Shown here: in pieces, positions 13,203 through 25,794 of the stretch
How positions within the stretch are numbered: the first letter of the stretch is position 1
Layout: every line of letters begins with the position of its first letter
NCBI RefSeq assembly: GCF_000972845.2
Contig: NC_040033.1
Span: 5,298,241-5,362,240 of the forward strand
Direction of reading: 5' to 3'
Origin: Larimichthys crocea
Taxonomy: Eukaryota > Chordata > Actinopteri > Sciaenidae
Length of the DNA: 64,000 nucleotides
Translations under genes and position numbers: made by a program
Notes under the pieces: model-generated
Seen by the model: the letters and a program-made list of their open reading frames with translations, nothing else
What the model was told of the DNA's origin: nothing
Databases searched by the model: none

Positions 13203-14355
13203 TTGTTTTAGCATCAGTGTTTTTTTTAAGATGGGCACCATTTCCAGGTCTTTGTAGCAAACATGGGCGGATGCCCTCCTCTTTGTCTCAAGGGCAAGCT
13301 TTTGCATGACGTTAGCAGGATTACATGGATTTTCTTTCTTCTCTTTCTGCCATGATGGTTATAAAATGACACTGCACTTCACTTCTTCTATCTTGTTTTA
13401 ATTATGTCCAAAGCGGTTCATGAATTCTCCCTTTGAGGTGTGAGGAAAAAAAGGGCTCGACAAATAGGATTTCACCCCCATTAATCATCACAGCAAAAAA
13501 GCAGTACCAGTAGTAGTATCACACGCGCTACTCATTAGTACAGTAAATATTGTAAAAGCGGAAGCAGCGTGAGCTCTCCTCTCTCTTTTCATCCGTTAAA
13601 TCTCACATCTCTGACACCGTACTGTACGAGGCACATGCCAAAAAATGCTTAATTGCTGTGTTGTGCAATGATTGCACATTCAAGATTTGTTTCCTTGGTA
13701 CGACATGAAAGAACATCGCAGCATGGGCTGCACCGCCGCAGACAGTTTGGAAGACAAATATTGAGTAAGCACAGCAAGTGATTGTGACATATATGCATTA
13801 ATATTGAGGATTAATGGAGATTTTTTCTGTTTTATTTTGACGTAAAAGAAAGGGCTAGACAATAAACTATATTTATGGAAACGATCTAAACCTACTCTCT
13901 TTTTTAAATCACTCATAATTAATCAACATACGACAACCAAAAACCAATCAGTCAAAAAAAAAACAGCTGTCCAACTTTCTCAGTCCAACTGTAATTAATC
14001 CAGACGGTCATAAACAGTTAGAGAAAGAAAAATCATTAAATTCAACATTATCGGATAAAATAGGACATTATATCACGATGTCGAATTTTCGACCACATCG
14101 TCCAGACTAATGGGATGGGAGATGAGAGCTTCAGATAGGTGCAGGTCTCCTCCGTCAGCATTTCACCCGAGTTATTAGAAGTTGTAACAGCTAATCACAT
14201 CGTTCCTCTGACTCCGTTTTTTTTTAGCATAGTTGGCTAAATTGTGAGTCAGGAACCAGCAGTGACTTTCTGAATAAGACACGGTCGGTGTCATATTTGA
14301 ATATACTGCACTCGAAATGGAAATTTACTGCAGAGATACTGTTTTTTTTCAGTAT
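13203..14355. other. Non-coding stretch, no gene seen
   Basis: AT-rich sequence with no supported exon, RNA gene or clear repeat. The poly-T and poly-A runs are too short to mark an insertion. Confidence 0.5.
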
Positions 14356-14660
14356 TTTACAGTATTTTATAGTTCAAGAAAGTGAACCCAAATGCAGACG
14401 TCAGTGTAAGTGAACAAAAAGTAACTTTAATATCTCATAGGCACACAAAAAATAACAAAAGGCAGCTGAGAAGTCCAGACAAAGACAAACTAAATCTACA
14501 AATCCACAAAAATAAAGAAAGAAAATGGAAAAATTGGGATGCAGGAACATGTGGAGAAGCAAGAACACACTGACAGCAAGAAACACAGAGACTAAATACA
14601 CAAGTCAAGACAACAAGACACAGGTGAAACTAATCAGGGTGGAACAGGCAATCAAAACTG
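14356..14660. repeat. Degenerate DNA-transposon-like repeat fragment
   Basis: The opening 'caagaaagtgaacccaaatgcagac' and the later 'acacaggtgaaactaatcaggg' match the ends of a non-autonomous element I recall from many fish genomes. The middle is A-rich and diverged. Boundaries are approximate and the superfamily is not assigned. Confidence 0.4.
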
Positions 14661-14669
14661 GCGGGAAAC

Positions 14670-14890
14670 ACAGTTTCTCTGGCTTGGAGGGTGGCCGGCT
14701 CAAGTCCAGCATGGAACAAAGTGTGAAAGGTGGACTGGTAGCTGGGGAGGTGCCAGTTTACCACCAATGGGTGGCTGCCCATCACTCCATCTCTCTCCAC
14801 ATTTGCATGTCTACGAGCCCTTTGTGTGCGTGCGTGGTTGTATTTCGGGTAAAAACGCATGTAAACAAAGATCAATAAAGTATCTATAAA
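14670..14890 (+). mobile_element. tRNA-derived SINE remnant
   Basis: A B-box-like 'GGCTCAAGTCCAGC' (RNA polymerase III internal promoter, consensus GGTTCRANNCC) lies at about 14696. It is followed by 'caatgggtggctgcccatcactcc' and an 'aaagatcaataaagtatct' tail, the order seen in a common teleost SINE. The A-box region is degraded. No target duplication was resolved. Confidence 0.55.
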
Positions 14891-15352
14891 TAAATGAATT
14901 TAAAAAAGACCAGAAGTAAATCAACACAACAAGATATCCTAGAAGAAAAATCTTTCAACATAAAACAGAAAGTGCAAAACCCGGACAACATTTACTCGCT
15001 TTACTTTCGCTTTTCATCAGCAGATCAACCTACAAACAATTCTCAGCTTCAGAGTTATCCTGGAAACAGCAGAATGATAAAACAATTCGACTCAAGGACC
15101 CCTCACCAGCCCTGACTGGAGCTTTCAGGCCCTGGAAAAATTATTCTCTTTGATAATTTGTTGGTACAGAAAGTGTGTAAAACTTAACTTCACTTGGTTT
15201 GTGGTGTATATTTGATGGAACAAACCAAGCTTTCAATAAAATGACTGTTCAGATCACCAGGCAGCAACTCTCTTTAACTTCCCCAGAAACAGAGGTCTCG
15301 TTATCATGTGGAAGGCTCTCTTTGTTACTTAAGCTGTCCTCTTCTCTTGCAG

Positions 15353-18300
15353 GTCGGGATTCTCTATTTCCAGCCGAGTGTTTTCCGCTGCATCCTGCTG
15401 CGATGGGTTCGACTGCTCGGCTTCGCTACCGTCTACGGGACTCTGACTCTTAAGTTGTACAGGTAAAACACACACACAATTAAACACGCATCTACAGTAC
15501 CTCATTATCCATCCCCGGGATTATACTAACCTCCGTTTAGTGCGATTACGCCGCATCTTACATCCTAATTCCTTGTAAAAATAAGAGGCAGCTCGTTTCT
15601 CGGATAATTCGTCACCAGACTACACTGGGCTGGATTCACTGCCTCATTAAGTGGAAGAGAGAAATACCAAGTAAAAGTAATTAAGAAAACACGGGGTGCT
15701 TTGCCCCCAAATGATCTCCATATATATTGTGGTATTGAATGATGCTTGGCAAGAGACAAACCGAGAGACAAATGTGTGCGAGGAGGGGAAAGGACTGCTG
15801 GAGGATACAGCGAGGGAGAGACAAGGGAGTGTTATCCAGCACTGAATAGCCGATAATGAGACAGGGGGTCTGCTGTATTTAAAGTAATGCACTTGAAATT
15901 GTTCATCTGTGGAGCTTTTTGTCAGGTGAATCTGTCAAAAAGGCCTAATGAAGATGCTGATTAAGAGGATGCGGCTAATGCGAGCGGCAGCCGAGTAAAC
16001 CCTTAGAGGTGCAAGTTAACATATTGCACAGATCAATTTTTGATGGGGGGCTCATTAGTGGGGAGCGCGGTGGACTTCATCAATGTGCGTGAAGGGCAGA
16101 GCCTAAGAATAGCGACGGCTGTGTCATGTGTTCGAGAGCACGGTTTAAATCCACAGACAAACAGTCTTTGTGTTTGTCTGCGGATTTTAATTCTAATTCA
16201 TCTCAACTCAGATTTATTTCTATAGAAACAGCACAGACTAAAAAGTATATGACGTCATGAAGATGGATCGTTTCAGAGCTGGGTCGCATTATGTGAAACA
16301 AATACGTCCTCAGATGCTTCAGCTAAAGCACTTTGCAGTTTAAAGAACATAATCTGACATTATACAAAGATATTTGCTTTTTTTTTGGCTTCTCATTTTA
16401 AAAATATGAAAGTTTCCAACAAGTTTTTCCAACCGACAGCAAAGTGAGTTATTTGTTATTACCACACAACGTTATCCAAAATAGTTTTGTCGGATCTGGT
16501 CGCTCTATCAAACATTTATCAAGCACCACTTCTATATTTAAACTTTTTTTTAGGGCGTATAAAACTTCTAGTTTAGGGTCAGAAAAAGATTGTAGTCATG
16601 TACCAAGAACCTCTTGGTTAAGGTTAGTGATGGAGATGTATCTATACAATATCTTCAATATTCAATATCATCCAATAAAGTTTCTTTGTCAGTAATGTTA
16701 TAAATATCAGTGTTTCCATTTCTGTTCAGTTCTTTCAATCACAGCAGGTAGATGACCCACGTAAACTTGTGTTACCTCATATAGAAATGACTCTTATCAG
16801 CTTCACACAGTGAAGTTATGGGATTGATGCTCAGTATTCATCAGACATCCTGAGCTGATGTACTGAAATCAGCATTACAAGACGGATTAAATAAACCAAT
16901 TTAGACTGTTGGTAGCAAATGGGACCCAAATAGTAGCTTCTGGTTTTAGCAAGGTCACAATGTCTTTCTTTGCTTCTGAAAAACAAGTTTTAACAAGTTA
17001 TTATTTTGCAGAAAACAGATGAAAACCCTCAGAAAACAGATATTTTGGACACATTTTTGGACAAATGACCCGTGCTTTTATCCATCTGGTACAAGTAGTA
17101 CCAAAGTTTTGATGGTTACATAACATGTTCAACAAGATATATGGTTTGAAACACATCATAACTACAGTTTTTTGCTGTTATTTTATATATCTATACATGT
17201 GACAGCAGCAGGTTAAGGTACAGTGTTGCTGGGAAATGTAGGAACTCACTAGGAAAGAGGGTAGAGACAAATTAAAGGCTGAAAATTCTCCTTCCCTGAT
17301 GCCGCCCTGGTTTGTTGTTGTGATGTTCTTCACTGATGCCTCCTCATCTTCCCCCCCTGCAGGGTGCTGAAGGTGTTCCTCTCCCGCACAGCCCAGAGGA
17401 TCCCCTATATGACCAGCTGGCGAGTGTTGCGTCTGCTGGGCATCATCCTGCTCATCGTCTGCTGGTTCCTGGTGGCTTGGACATCTGCCGTCTGTCAGAA
17501 CCCGGACAGGAAGTTGGCTCTCATCGATGTGGGCTACACGCCCAATGGGCTGCAGTTCAGCATGTGCCTGTTGGATCGCTGGGACTACATGATGGCTGTC
17601 GGTAAGCCCTGCTACAGTATTCACTGCCTCCATAGGGTGTTGTAGATAGACTCACACACTGTGTGTGTGTGGGAAAAAGCAGGGTTATTTGAGGTAGAAC
17701 ATCAAGAATAAGTTGCCAGGCGTGACAGTGTTTGGAGTTTGGAGGAAAGCGTGAGTGATTAGGTGAAGAAGAAAGTTGGATAAGACCGTCTACCTCCATC
17801 TACATTTGGCTCTTACTTTTCCCAAAAGTAGACATTAATCCTCTCCACCGGGGCTCCGCTCGTGGATGTTTGCCTGCGTTGTGTGTGTGGAGAAGGAAGG
17901 GCAACCAGCAGCAGATAAAGAACGATGGGAAATCAAAGATGTTCGGAGGGGGAGAAGCATCTTGTGTCGAGGAAATCTGCATGCTGTTTTACATCTGCTG
18001 ACTCAGGCTTCACGATGGAGAGAGAGATCCATGGTGCCTTTTTAACTTCTGGGAAAACAGATGGACCCCCAGCAGAGCCTACATGCTGTGATACTGTATA
18101 CTGAAGGCGCATTTTCATCCTGTTTATCTTAAAGGAGGTAAAAATAGGCTGAGAGTCGGGAGGTGCGAGTCAGCTCTAATGTGTCACCTAGACGCTGGTC
18201 ATAAATTACATATATATACGCAATAAATCTCTCAGATTTAGAAATCTGCACCTGCAAACACTCACAGTCAGCGGTCTTAATTGTACATTTTCATATGCAA

Positions 18301-21300
18301 AAAGCTAGTTTCAACTTCAAGTAAAGATTTGTTTTGGCGTTTAGCGTGACGAAACTGCAGTTGAAGCATTAAAACATTGTTTGTTTTAATCTTAAATATT
18401 ATATTCCATTTAAATACATTACTCTGTTGTTGATACGCCAGGATCTTTGGTTAATTTTCCTGTGAAAAGTGTTTTTAATTTGAGTTGAGTCCTTTGTGTG
18501 AGGCTTTAGCTTTTGACCTCATCAGTCATTTATAGATTGCTTGCTAATGTTTATAGATTAGTAAAGAGAAATCACTTTGACTTGTGCTCATTCTCCTCAA
18601 GTTAATCGCCCAAGAACAATTGGCAGAAGCCGATATATCCATCCATCCATTTTCTTTCGCTTACCTGGAGTTGGGTCACGGTGGCAGCTCCTCCTGGGAG
18701 ATCCCTCCAGCCCCTCCAGGTTCTGGGTCTGCCCCGGGGACCCCTTCCCTAGTTAGACATTCCTGGAACACCTCCAAAGAAAGGCCCCCCTCAGAGACCA
18801 TCCTAATCAGATGCTGAACCACGATAAAGCCGCCCGACCCTGTCTCCAATAATAAATGTTGTTAATAAAAAGGTCCAAATACTCTGAACTAACTAAAAGA
18901 ATCAAAGTCTCATCCAGTTTTTCACAACATAGCAAACCAAACTTTCTTATTAGAGGCATAAAACTGATCTATGAAGCTTTAATAAATTATTTATTAGCTA
19001 TTAAAGAAGCCACAACTTAAAGCTTTTATAAAAATTTGAGCATTATCCAATAAAATACTTCTTCAAAATACTTTAAATGAGTTTATTTCAATTGGAAACT
19101 GGTTGCATATATAGATTCTTACCACATTATTAAATAATTGAATGATTTAGGGATCAAATATAGCAAAAAGCTGGAGATTTTGCATATTTTTCTTCTTTTG
19201 TGCAGCATTTACATCACTAGCTGGGAGCTCCTTAGATTGACTGAGGACTGAGACCTTGATGCATTCAGGTGCAATCAGTCACCTTTCATTCATTTAAGAT
19301 TTTTTGACCTTCACCTGCACTCACCCCTCACGAATAACACTCACTATGAGCGGCCGTTTGTATCTAATGCTCATTGTTGTGAGGAACACATCACCTGACG
19401 GCTCCACAGCTGAAGCAGACAACACCATAGATGTCAAAATAATGGCAGCAGGTTCTCATGGAAAAAGCAGCGTGTTTATTGCTACCTTGGAGACACTACA
19501 TGTGGTTGCCATGGAGGAGCTCGGGGATTCATTTATTGTCCAGAGGATACAACCTCAGCTGTTACAAATGGGTTTGATGGCTTCTGTTGAGCAGGGTATT
19601 TCATACATGTGTCGTACAACAGTTTGCACCAGCTCCACGAGAGCGTTCAACCGTGAAGTGGCTGGTTCCATTTTTTAAAGACTTTCTCGCCGTGTAGACA
19701 TTATTTCTTTGCCTGTTCGTTGTATTCAGCACTTCTGTCTCATTCTTGTTTCACAGCTGAGTTCCTCTTCCTGCTGTGGGCCGTCTACCTGTGTTACGCC
19801 GTGAGGACGGTGCCCTCGGCCTTTCACGAGCCTCGCTACATGGCCATCGCTGTTCACAACGAGCTTGTCCTGTCAGCAATATTCTACGTGATCAGGTAAC
19901 AGCTCCTCCGTTGTGTACTCACCTGTCTCTGGTTGCAAACAGTAGTTTTCGTCACACACCGCCAACTATTTCACCGATTTTGGTGAAAGTGGATCATATT
20001 TTCTGTTTTTCCCCTCTGATGTCTCAACTCTGAGATTTACAGAGTTTCCTGATGGACAGTGAAGTAAACTGTAGCTGCTGTCAGCTGATGATCAGTTTGT
20101 TAGCCAGGATTGTGAGGGAAGTGTTAGTGTTTGTACAAGAGGTGATGTGAACCATGAAGAAGAGGAGGCTTTTAGGGTTTTAAGGGCCGGGGTTCGGGCC
20201 AGTGATGGGGAGTGAAGCTGGTGTTGTGCCAGAATCAGAGCCGGGCAAGGAGTCAATGTACACCAGTGAACTGACAATATCTAGCCAAAGTTTGTTAACA
20301 ATACATCCTCTCTGCTTTTTTATATATTGTGTACACCTGTGTACCTGTGACCATGACACTGCCATGTCTGCAAAATGTATAAACAGCATTTTATCAAAGT
20401 AAACAGAGTGTCTTTCCAAAAATAAATCGCCTTGAACTTCATTGCATTAATAAATATCAGAGACAGATATCTCAAAATCTAGAGTAATACAACATTATTG
20501 CATACCTACATACCACATATGGATATATTTATGTATCATTTGTCTGAACTGACCCTTTAAACTCAGACAATCATTTGCATATCAATTTTTAGCATTATTT
20601 TAATAGTCCTGGTGTAGTAGCTGCCATCCGTCTAACAATAAATCAATAACAACATACAGATGCTGTCACTTACATCCACAACATCTTCCACATCAACTAG
20701 CTCTATATTTAATATCATAGTCTTTGATTCGATCTCTGCTGTCGTCATTTTTGATGCGTGTGTCCTCCGGTAGATTGCCTCATTTCCACCACATATAGGC
20801 TACCGCATGAGCTCTGTTCATCCGGGAGTTGTTTTTTTTATTGTAGTGAAATCGTCCCCTCTCCCTCCAGTGTACATGTCAAATAGCTGCACCGTGCACT
20901 TTATAAATGAGACGTTTCAGCTGACGCCGCCACAGACATTCCTAGCTGGAGTCCCCCTTAATTGAGAGCTCAGCTCCATCACATTATTCACTAATGAACC
21001 GTGTCAGAATGATTTATGTTTTTTTTTTTTCCGAGACAGCATGAATAGCTTGAATTATTGGCAGCTCTATTCCAGTTATAAATTAACATCCATTACCAAT
21101 AAATTGTGTATCGTCGACGTATAGCCTGATAATTTCTTCGTTTTTAACACTTCTCGTGGTGTTTGAACATCTGGCTCTTTGTGGTTTCTTTGCCAACTCC
21201 TTTTATCGGCCTCTTCATCCATGTTGTGAGGCTTTTCTCTGCAGAATACGGCCAGACGAGACCCCTGACAAATTGCCTGGTGCGGCTAGTTATCCTGACT

Positions 21301-24300
21301 GGCTGCCACCAGAGACCACGCTGTACACTGGGGCTTGTTAGAGGCATCTGGCGTCCATTTGTGTTACTCACAAAACCCGCTATTTCATCCCACGGTGACC
21401 AGTTAAAGCTTCACTTCTCCGCTGTGATATTCACCAGGCTTTAGCCACGTCCAGGTGTGAATTTGACGCTGAGAGAAAATGAAAGGGGGATGTAGTAGCT
21501 GGAGGTCGAGGCGTGAGTGATGGGGAGTGTTTGAGTGAGACGCTGCAGGCTGAGAGGAGACAGCCTGCCAAGGTTATTAAATCCTCATCTGCACAGAAAC
21601 TGCTCACAAAACATGAATGAGGGAAGACTTCAAAGCTTTGGGACATTTCATGTGCTGGACCTTTGCTTTCATTCATGCCTCTGAGCTATTACCGCAGTAA
21701 CTGTTCGTTAATTAGCCATTTGCCAACTTCAACACCGTAATGAGCCTGCTAGATGACATTTGCTTGGATAGAGGCTCTCTAGTGGTTGAATTAGCATCTG
21801 ACAGGACATACCTTCATATCCTCAGTGCACACGAGGTCTCGCAGTACTGAAAGCCTGTTAGTTCTTTTTTTAAATAAAAGGCTGGAGCTGCTCCTCGCGT
21901 TGCTGTTGTTTCTGCCAGTAATTATCTCATTTTCCACCAACTGCTGCTCCACAGTCGGCCCAGCGTATTACTGCCTGATGTATAAATAGGCCGAATCTTG
22001 CGACCAGATCAAGGTCACTCCCCTTTATTGTGAATCCAATTGAAAGAATGAGGAAAATATTGTGTCCTTGCTGGCAAAAGGATCACCCAAGTGGAACATT
22101 ATATGAGGCAGTGAAATTGACGCCTCGGACAGACAGTGTATAAATCTACTTTGGCTGAAAACACATTAAGTCTGCTGGTCTCTCCAGGCTCCATCTGTAT
22201 GTAAGAGGTTTACTGCAGACAGAGCGACGTGGCGTTAATCATACTTCAACGCATTTACTGTATGTACATTTGGAATTTGACAATCAGCCATCAAGGAGAT
22301 GTTTATTTCCAAAACTATTGTACTGTAAAACACTACGAACGTGGTGAGGTTGAGGAACTCTACGTAATTATTATAGACATTACCGATCACAAATAGTAAT
22401 GCAATCTGCAGCCAGTAAAATATTTGATTCCCGCTCTTGTATTAATTAACCTATACTTGATTTATAATGTTTATCTTTACCCTGACAGGTTCACTCTTGC
22501 TCCGGAGCTCCATCCAGACTGGATGCTGCTACTGTTTTTCACCCACACCCACTTAACTGTAACAGTAACACTGGGTCTACTACTCATCCCTAAGGTAAAT
22601 AATTTACATGATGATGTATTGCTGTTATTTCATTCTAATCTCTCTAATTTGTCTTCTTTGTTGAGCAATTTTAAATTTGCTTTTGAGAGTACAATATAAA
22701 TGAAAGGTTACAGGCATTGTGGGTGAATCCAAAGCCGGATATATCTTTATTCCTGTGTGCCATTGAGCTTGCATTGTTGTGCACAAACTATTAAAAACAC
22801 ATCAGTTATCCACAGCGTTGCACTGAACTGAACTCATGTTCCTTTATTACGATAAACATGAGAACTGTAGTTTGTTTTAAGTCAGACCCGTGCAGCTGAA
22901 AATAGTCCAGAACAAATAGACTATTTACTCTTGTTTGGGTAACGTTGGTTAAAAACTTCAGCACCCGACTGTTTTAGGAAATAACTAACTTAAAGAACCA
23001 GTGGACTTGAGGGTGAGAGCCACGGATAGATTCAGAAAGTATAGATGGACTGACACTGATGGATCTCCTCATGAGATTTGTTGAGAAAGTTCAAGAGTTG
23101 TTGAGAAAGAAAGCACATCAACCAGTTGTTCTTTTTTTTTATGCCACCAGTTCCTGTTTGCCGGCACCCACATGAGAGATGATATAGCCTCGGAGGCCTA
23201 TGAGGACGAATTGGACATGGGTCGTTCTGGGTCGTACCTCAACAGCAGCATCACATCTGCGTGGAGTGAACACAGTCTGGATCCTGAGGATATTCGGGTA
23301 CGCTTGTGTTTCCTTTAACCTTTGATTTTCCACTGCATAACCTGGTGAACTCTTTTGAATCCCGCAAAGATACTGAGCAATGGCAGTTTTTTATTGCAGA
23401 CACCTGACGAAACGGGCCATCTCAGTTCTATTAATGGCTGTGGCGTAAGGTCTAGCGACAGTCTTTGGGAAAAACGTACCAACGTGAGCAGAGATTTCTG
23501 TTTGTCTGTTAGAGCTGAAGAAGTCTCTCTATCAAAAGATTTGGGCAAGCCTATTTACCAGAGGGCGTGATCTTATGATGACATCCTGCTACTTGAGAGC
23601 ATTGATTGTATCGGATGGGCATAGAGAGAGAAATAAAATTCAAGACCTGAGCTTGGAGGCTGTTTCAGACCTAACATTAAAACACACTCCGTTTCCTTAT
23701 TTGATGCTGTCCAAGACTGTCCTGTCTTTGTTTTATTTCAGTATGCATGTGATATTCCGTAGTGCATCATTTAACAACCGTTTGTAGTCACATGTCTGGA
23801 AGTTGTACTGCATGTTTTCTGTGCAGTAGAATGTGTGCTTTTTTGTAACAGTGAACTCCATTTTTTAAGCCGTATAAATACAAGTATTTGTTCTAAACTC
23901 GCAACTGATCACTTTGCGTCTGTCCTGTATGTAGGAGGAGCTGAAGAAACTCTATTCCCAATTGGAGATTTACAAGAGGAAAAAGATGCTGGCAAACAAC
24001 CCTCATCTCCAGAAGAAGCGGAGCTCCAAGAAAGGGTTGGGTCGCTCGCTGATGAGGCGCATCACTGAGATCCCAGAGTCCGTGCACCGGCAATGCAGCC
24101 GCGAAGACAAGGAGGCTGGAGAACACGGGAGCAACCGTAACAGCATCTGCATGTTGAAGAAAAACCCCTTTGATCCACCTCACTCAGGAAAGCCAGCGAA
24201 GGAGGAGACGCTCAAGAACAAGGTTTTCTCTCTCAAGAAGTCCCACAGCAGCTACGACCACGTCCGCGACCAGAGCGAAGACTCCAGCAGCTCAGCGACA

Positions 24301-25794
24301 GACAAAATGGAGGTGACCCCCGCTGAAGGTTCACTCCTGGACACACTTATGGGCAAGAAGTTGGTCAAGAAGAAGTCCAGTGAGAATATAAATGCCCCCA
24401 GTGAATCGACGGAATCAGTTCCTTTGGTCTGCAAGTCAGCAAGCGCCCATAACCTCACTGCAGACAAGAAACCACTTCATCCTAGAGCCTCCATGCTGCA
24501 GAAGTCCCTCAGTGTCATTGCCAGTGCCAAAGAGAAGACTTTAGGCTTGACGGGAAAGACCCAGAGCACAGAGGACAGCAATAAGAAGAGTCAGCCAAAG
24601 AGCAAGGACACAAGGGCCAATGCAGAGCCAGAAAATGAATGCCAACTCAAGATGATTATGAGCCAGTCAGTTGAGTACAAACAAAGTGCGGCAAAAGGCA
24701 GGATCATGAAGCAGCCAGTGGGTGGCAGCCAGCCAACAATCTGCTCTGATCCAGTCAAGGGAAAAGACCTCTACGATCTCTCTGAAGTGTGTCCCTGGGA
24801 AGTGGAGGATCTCCCAACTCCGTCTGAAAACAAAGTCCAAAAGCATGTATCCATAGCACCAAAGGAAACCACAACGGTTCATGGAGGTAGCACCAAGGGA
24901 AGCAAATCTCAGCAACACAAGCAGAAAGCCTCTGATCAATCCCCGTCGAGTAGCAGGCACTCAAAGGAAATTCAGAGGACAACCGCCGTAAGAGCAGATG
25001 TATGTCCATGGGAAGATGGAGGTGAAAGTCAAGGCAGTCAAGTAGAAGGGTCAAAGCAACAAATATACAGTCAGACAAGCAAGCCTGCCAAGACCCAGCA
25101 GCCTCATTCTGCATCAGAGAGCGCCAAAACACATCGGGTAGATGTTTGTCCATGGGACTTTGAGGAGGTCCAAAAGACAACAGAGTTAGCTCATTCACCA
25201 GATATGACAAAACCAAGAAAAGGCAGCTCTCCTGTGGATGGGAAAGGGAGAAGTGGCCTCTCGCTCCAGCCACCATCTACAAAAATAGACGTATGTCCTT
25301 GGGACTATGACAGCACTGCTGTATCTCCAAATTCTGGGCAGAGGACACCTAGTCCTTCTCGAGCACCCAAAACCAAGGAATCGCCATCAAAAAAGAAGGC
25401 CTCACCTTCGACAAGAACAGTTGAGAAAGAGAAATCAAAAGACGCTGATGAGGAGAAAAGTAGAACAAAAGCTAAGGACAAGAGTAAATCTTCAGAAAAA
25501 CACGCGAGCCAACAAAAAATGGCTGAGGTATGCCCGTGGGACGTAGAGAGTCTTCCGGAAGTGGCAGTGGTAGAAAAAAGGAAAAGCGCGAATGTTGGAG
25601 CAGCCAAAGCAAAGCCGGCTGAAGTCTGCCCATGGGATTTTGAGGATACGTCAGATAAAAAAGGTACAGACAAAAGTGCTTCTGTAGTCAAACAGAGCAA
25701 TCCAAATCCTAAAGGCGGGGTCGTAAGTGCTGCTAAAAAGGCAGATGTTTGTCCCTGGGACTTCGACGAGAGCACATCGAGCAAGAAGGCATGA
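15353..25794 (+). CDS. GPR158 (metabotropic glycine receptor), C-terminal six coding exons
   Basis: Class C-like seven-TM receptor. GPR158 family members bind glycine through a Cache-type ectodomain and recruit RGS7-Gbeta5 at neuronal membranes (known for mammals). Coding exons: 15353-15462, 17363-17601, 19757-19895, 22489-22594, 23151-23297 and 23935-25794. All junctions are GT-AG and the sum is 2601 nt in frame (866 codons plus stop). Exon 1 gives TM3 (residues about 10-35), exon 2 TM4 and ECL2 ending DRWDYM, exon 3 TM5, the exon 3/4 junction TM6, exon 4 TM7 (HTHLTVTVT), exon 5 the membrane-proximal tail (EAYEDELDMGRSGSYLNSS). The last exon has a short coiled coil (ELKKLYSQLEIYKRKK), a basic RRITEIPESV segment and a long disordered tail with seven VCPW[E/D] motifs (residues about 532-856). 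Human GPR158 is close in all conserved blocks; GPR179 is less similar across ECL2. TM1-TM2 and the ectodomain lie upstream of the window. Teleosts have a and b copies; I cannot tell which this is. Confidence 0.97.
15463..17362 (+). other. gpr158 intron
   Basis: GT-AG intron after the TM3 exon. It contains a conserved-looking segment at 15880-16030 and a hairpin at 16147-16187. No other gene is supported. Confidence 0.9.
16147..16187. repeat. 17-bp hairpin in gpr158 intron
   Basis: Arms 16147-16163 and 16171-16187 are inverted copies with one mismatch (A at 16153 opposite C at 16181) and a 7-nt loop. Flanking sequence does not extend the stem. It may be a fragment of a mobile element or a chance palindrome. 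Confidence 0.6.
17602..19756 (+). other. gpr158 intron with repeat insertion
   Basis: GT-AG intron between the TM4 and TM5 exons. Apart from the repeat at 18635-18825 it holds nothing supported. The open frame at 19304-19678 (124 codons) has no recognisable domain. Confidence 0.85.
18635..18825 (+). mobile_element. LINE/SINE 3'-type repeat with ATCC run
   Basis: It opens with an ATCC tandem followed by 'attttctttcgcttacctggag', then 'gggtcacggtggcagc', 'gggagatccctcca', 'tctgccccggggacc' and 'ggaacacctcc'. This follows the order of a very common fish retroposon family that I recall as 'ATCCATCCATTTTCTTCCGCTT'. The copy is truncated and diverged, with no open frame. The family name is not certain. 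Confidence 0.65.
19896..22488 (+). other. gpr158 intron with repeat and AT-rich conserved-looking segments
   Basis: GT-AG intron. It contains a family B repeat (19985-20260) and two stretches with enhancer-like composition, about 20880-21130 and 21690-22140, rich in TTAATTAG, AATTATTG and TAATGAG words. No exon or RNA gene seen. Confidence 0.8.
19985..20260 (+). repeat. Dispersed teleost repeat, family B, copy 1
   Basis: 'gtgaaagtggatcatatttt', 'acagagtttcctgatggac', 'agtgaagtaaactgtagctg' and 'gtgttagtgtttgtac' occur in the same order at 46060-46500, and the later part recurs at 55085-55300. It is a family widespread in percomorph fish (recalled) and has no coding capacity. Confidence 0.75.
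23935..24075 (+). other. gpr158 coiled coil and helix 8-distal conserved block
   Basis: Start of the last exon: ELKKLYSQLEIYKRKK then KKRSSKKGLGRSLMRRITE. In GPR158 and GPR179 this proximal tail follows TM7 and belongs to the region that engages RGS7-Gbeta5. It is the most conserved part of the cytoplasmic tail here. Confidence 0.8.
24781..25761 (+). repeat. Seven VCPW[E/D] motifs in the gpr158 tail
   Basis: The valine codons start at about 24787, 24999, 25144, 25291, 25528, 25624 and 25747. The first two read VCPWE, the other five VCPWD, each preceded by an acidic residue and usually followed by an acidic run. Spacers are Ser/Lys/Pro-rich and not repeated in sequence, so this is motif multiplication rather than tandem duplication of DNA. 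The motif is diagnostic for GPR158/GPR179. Confidence 0.9.

Noticed and set aside
24755..25276. 173-codon frame on the - strand, and a further 159 codons at 25305-25784
   Set aside because: Antisense shadows of the gpr158 last exon, whose + strand translation is clearly the conserved receptor tail.
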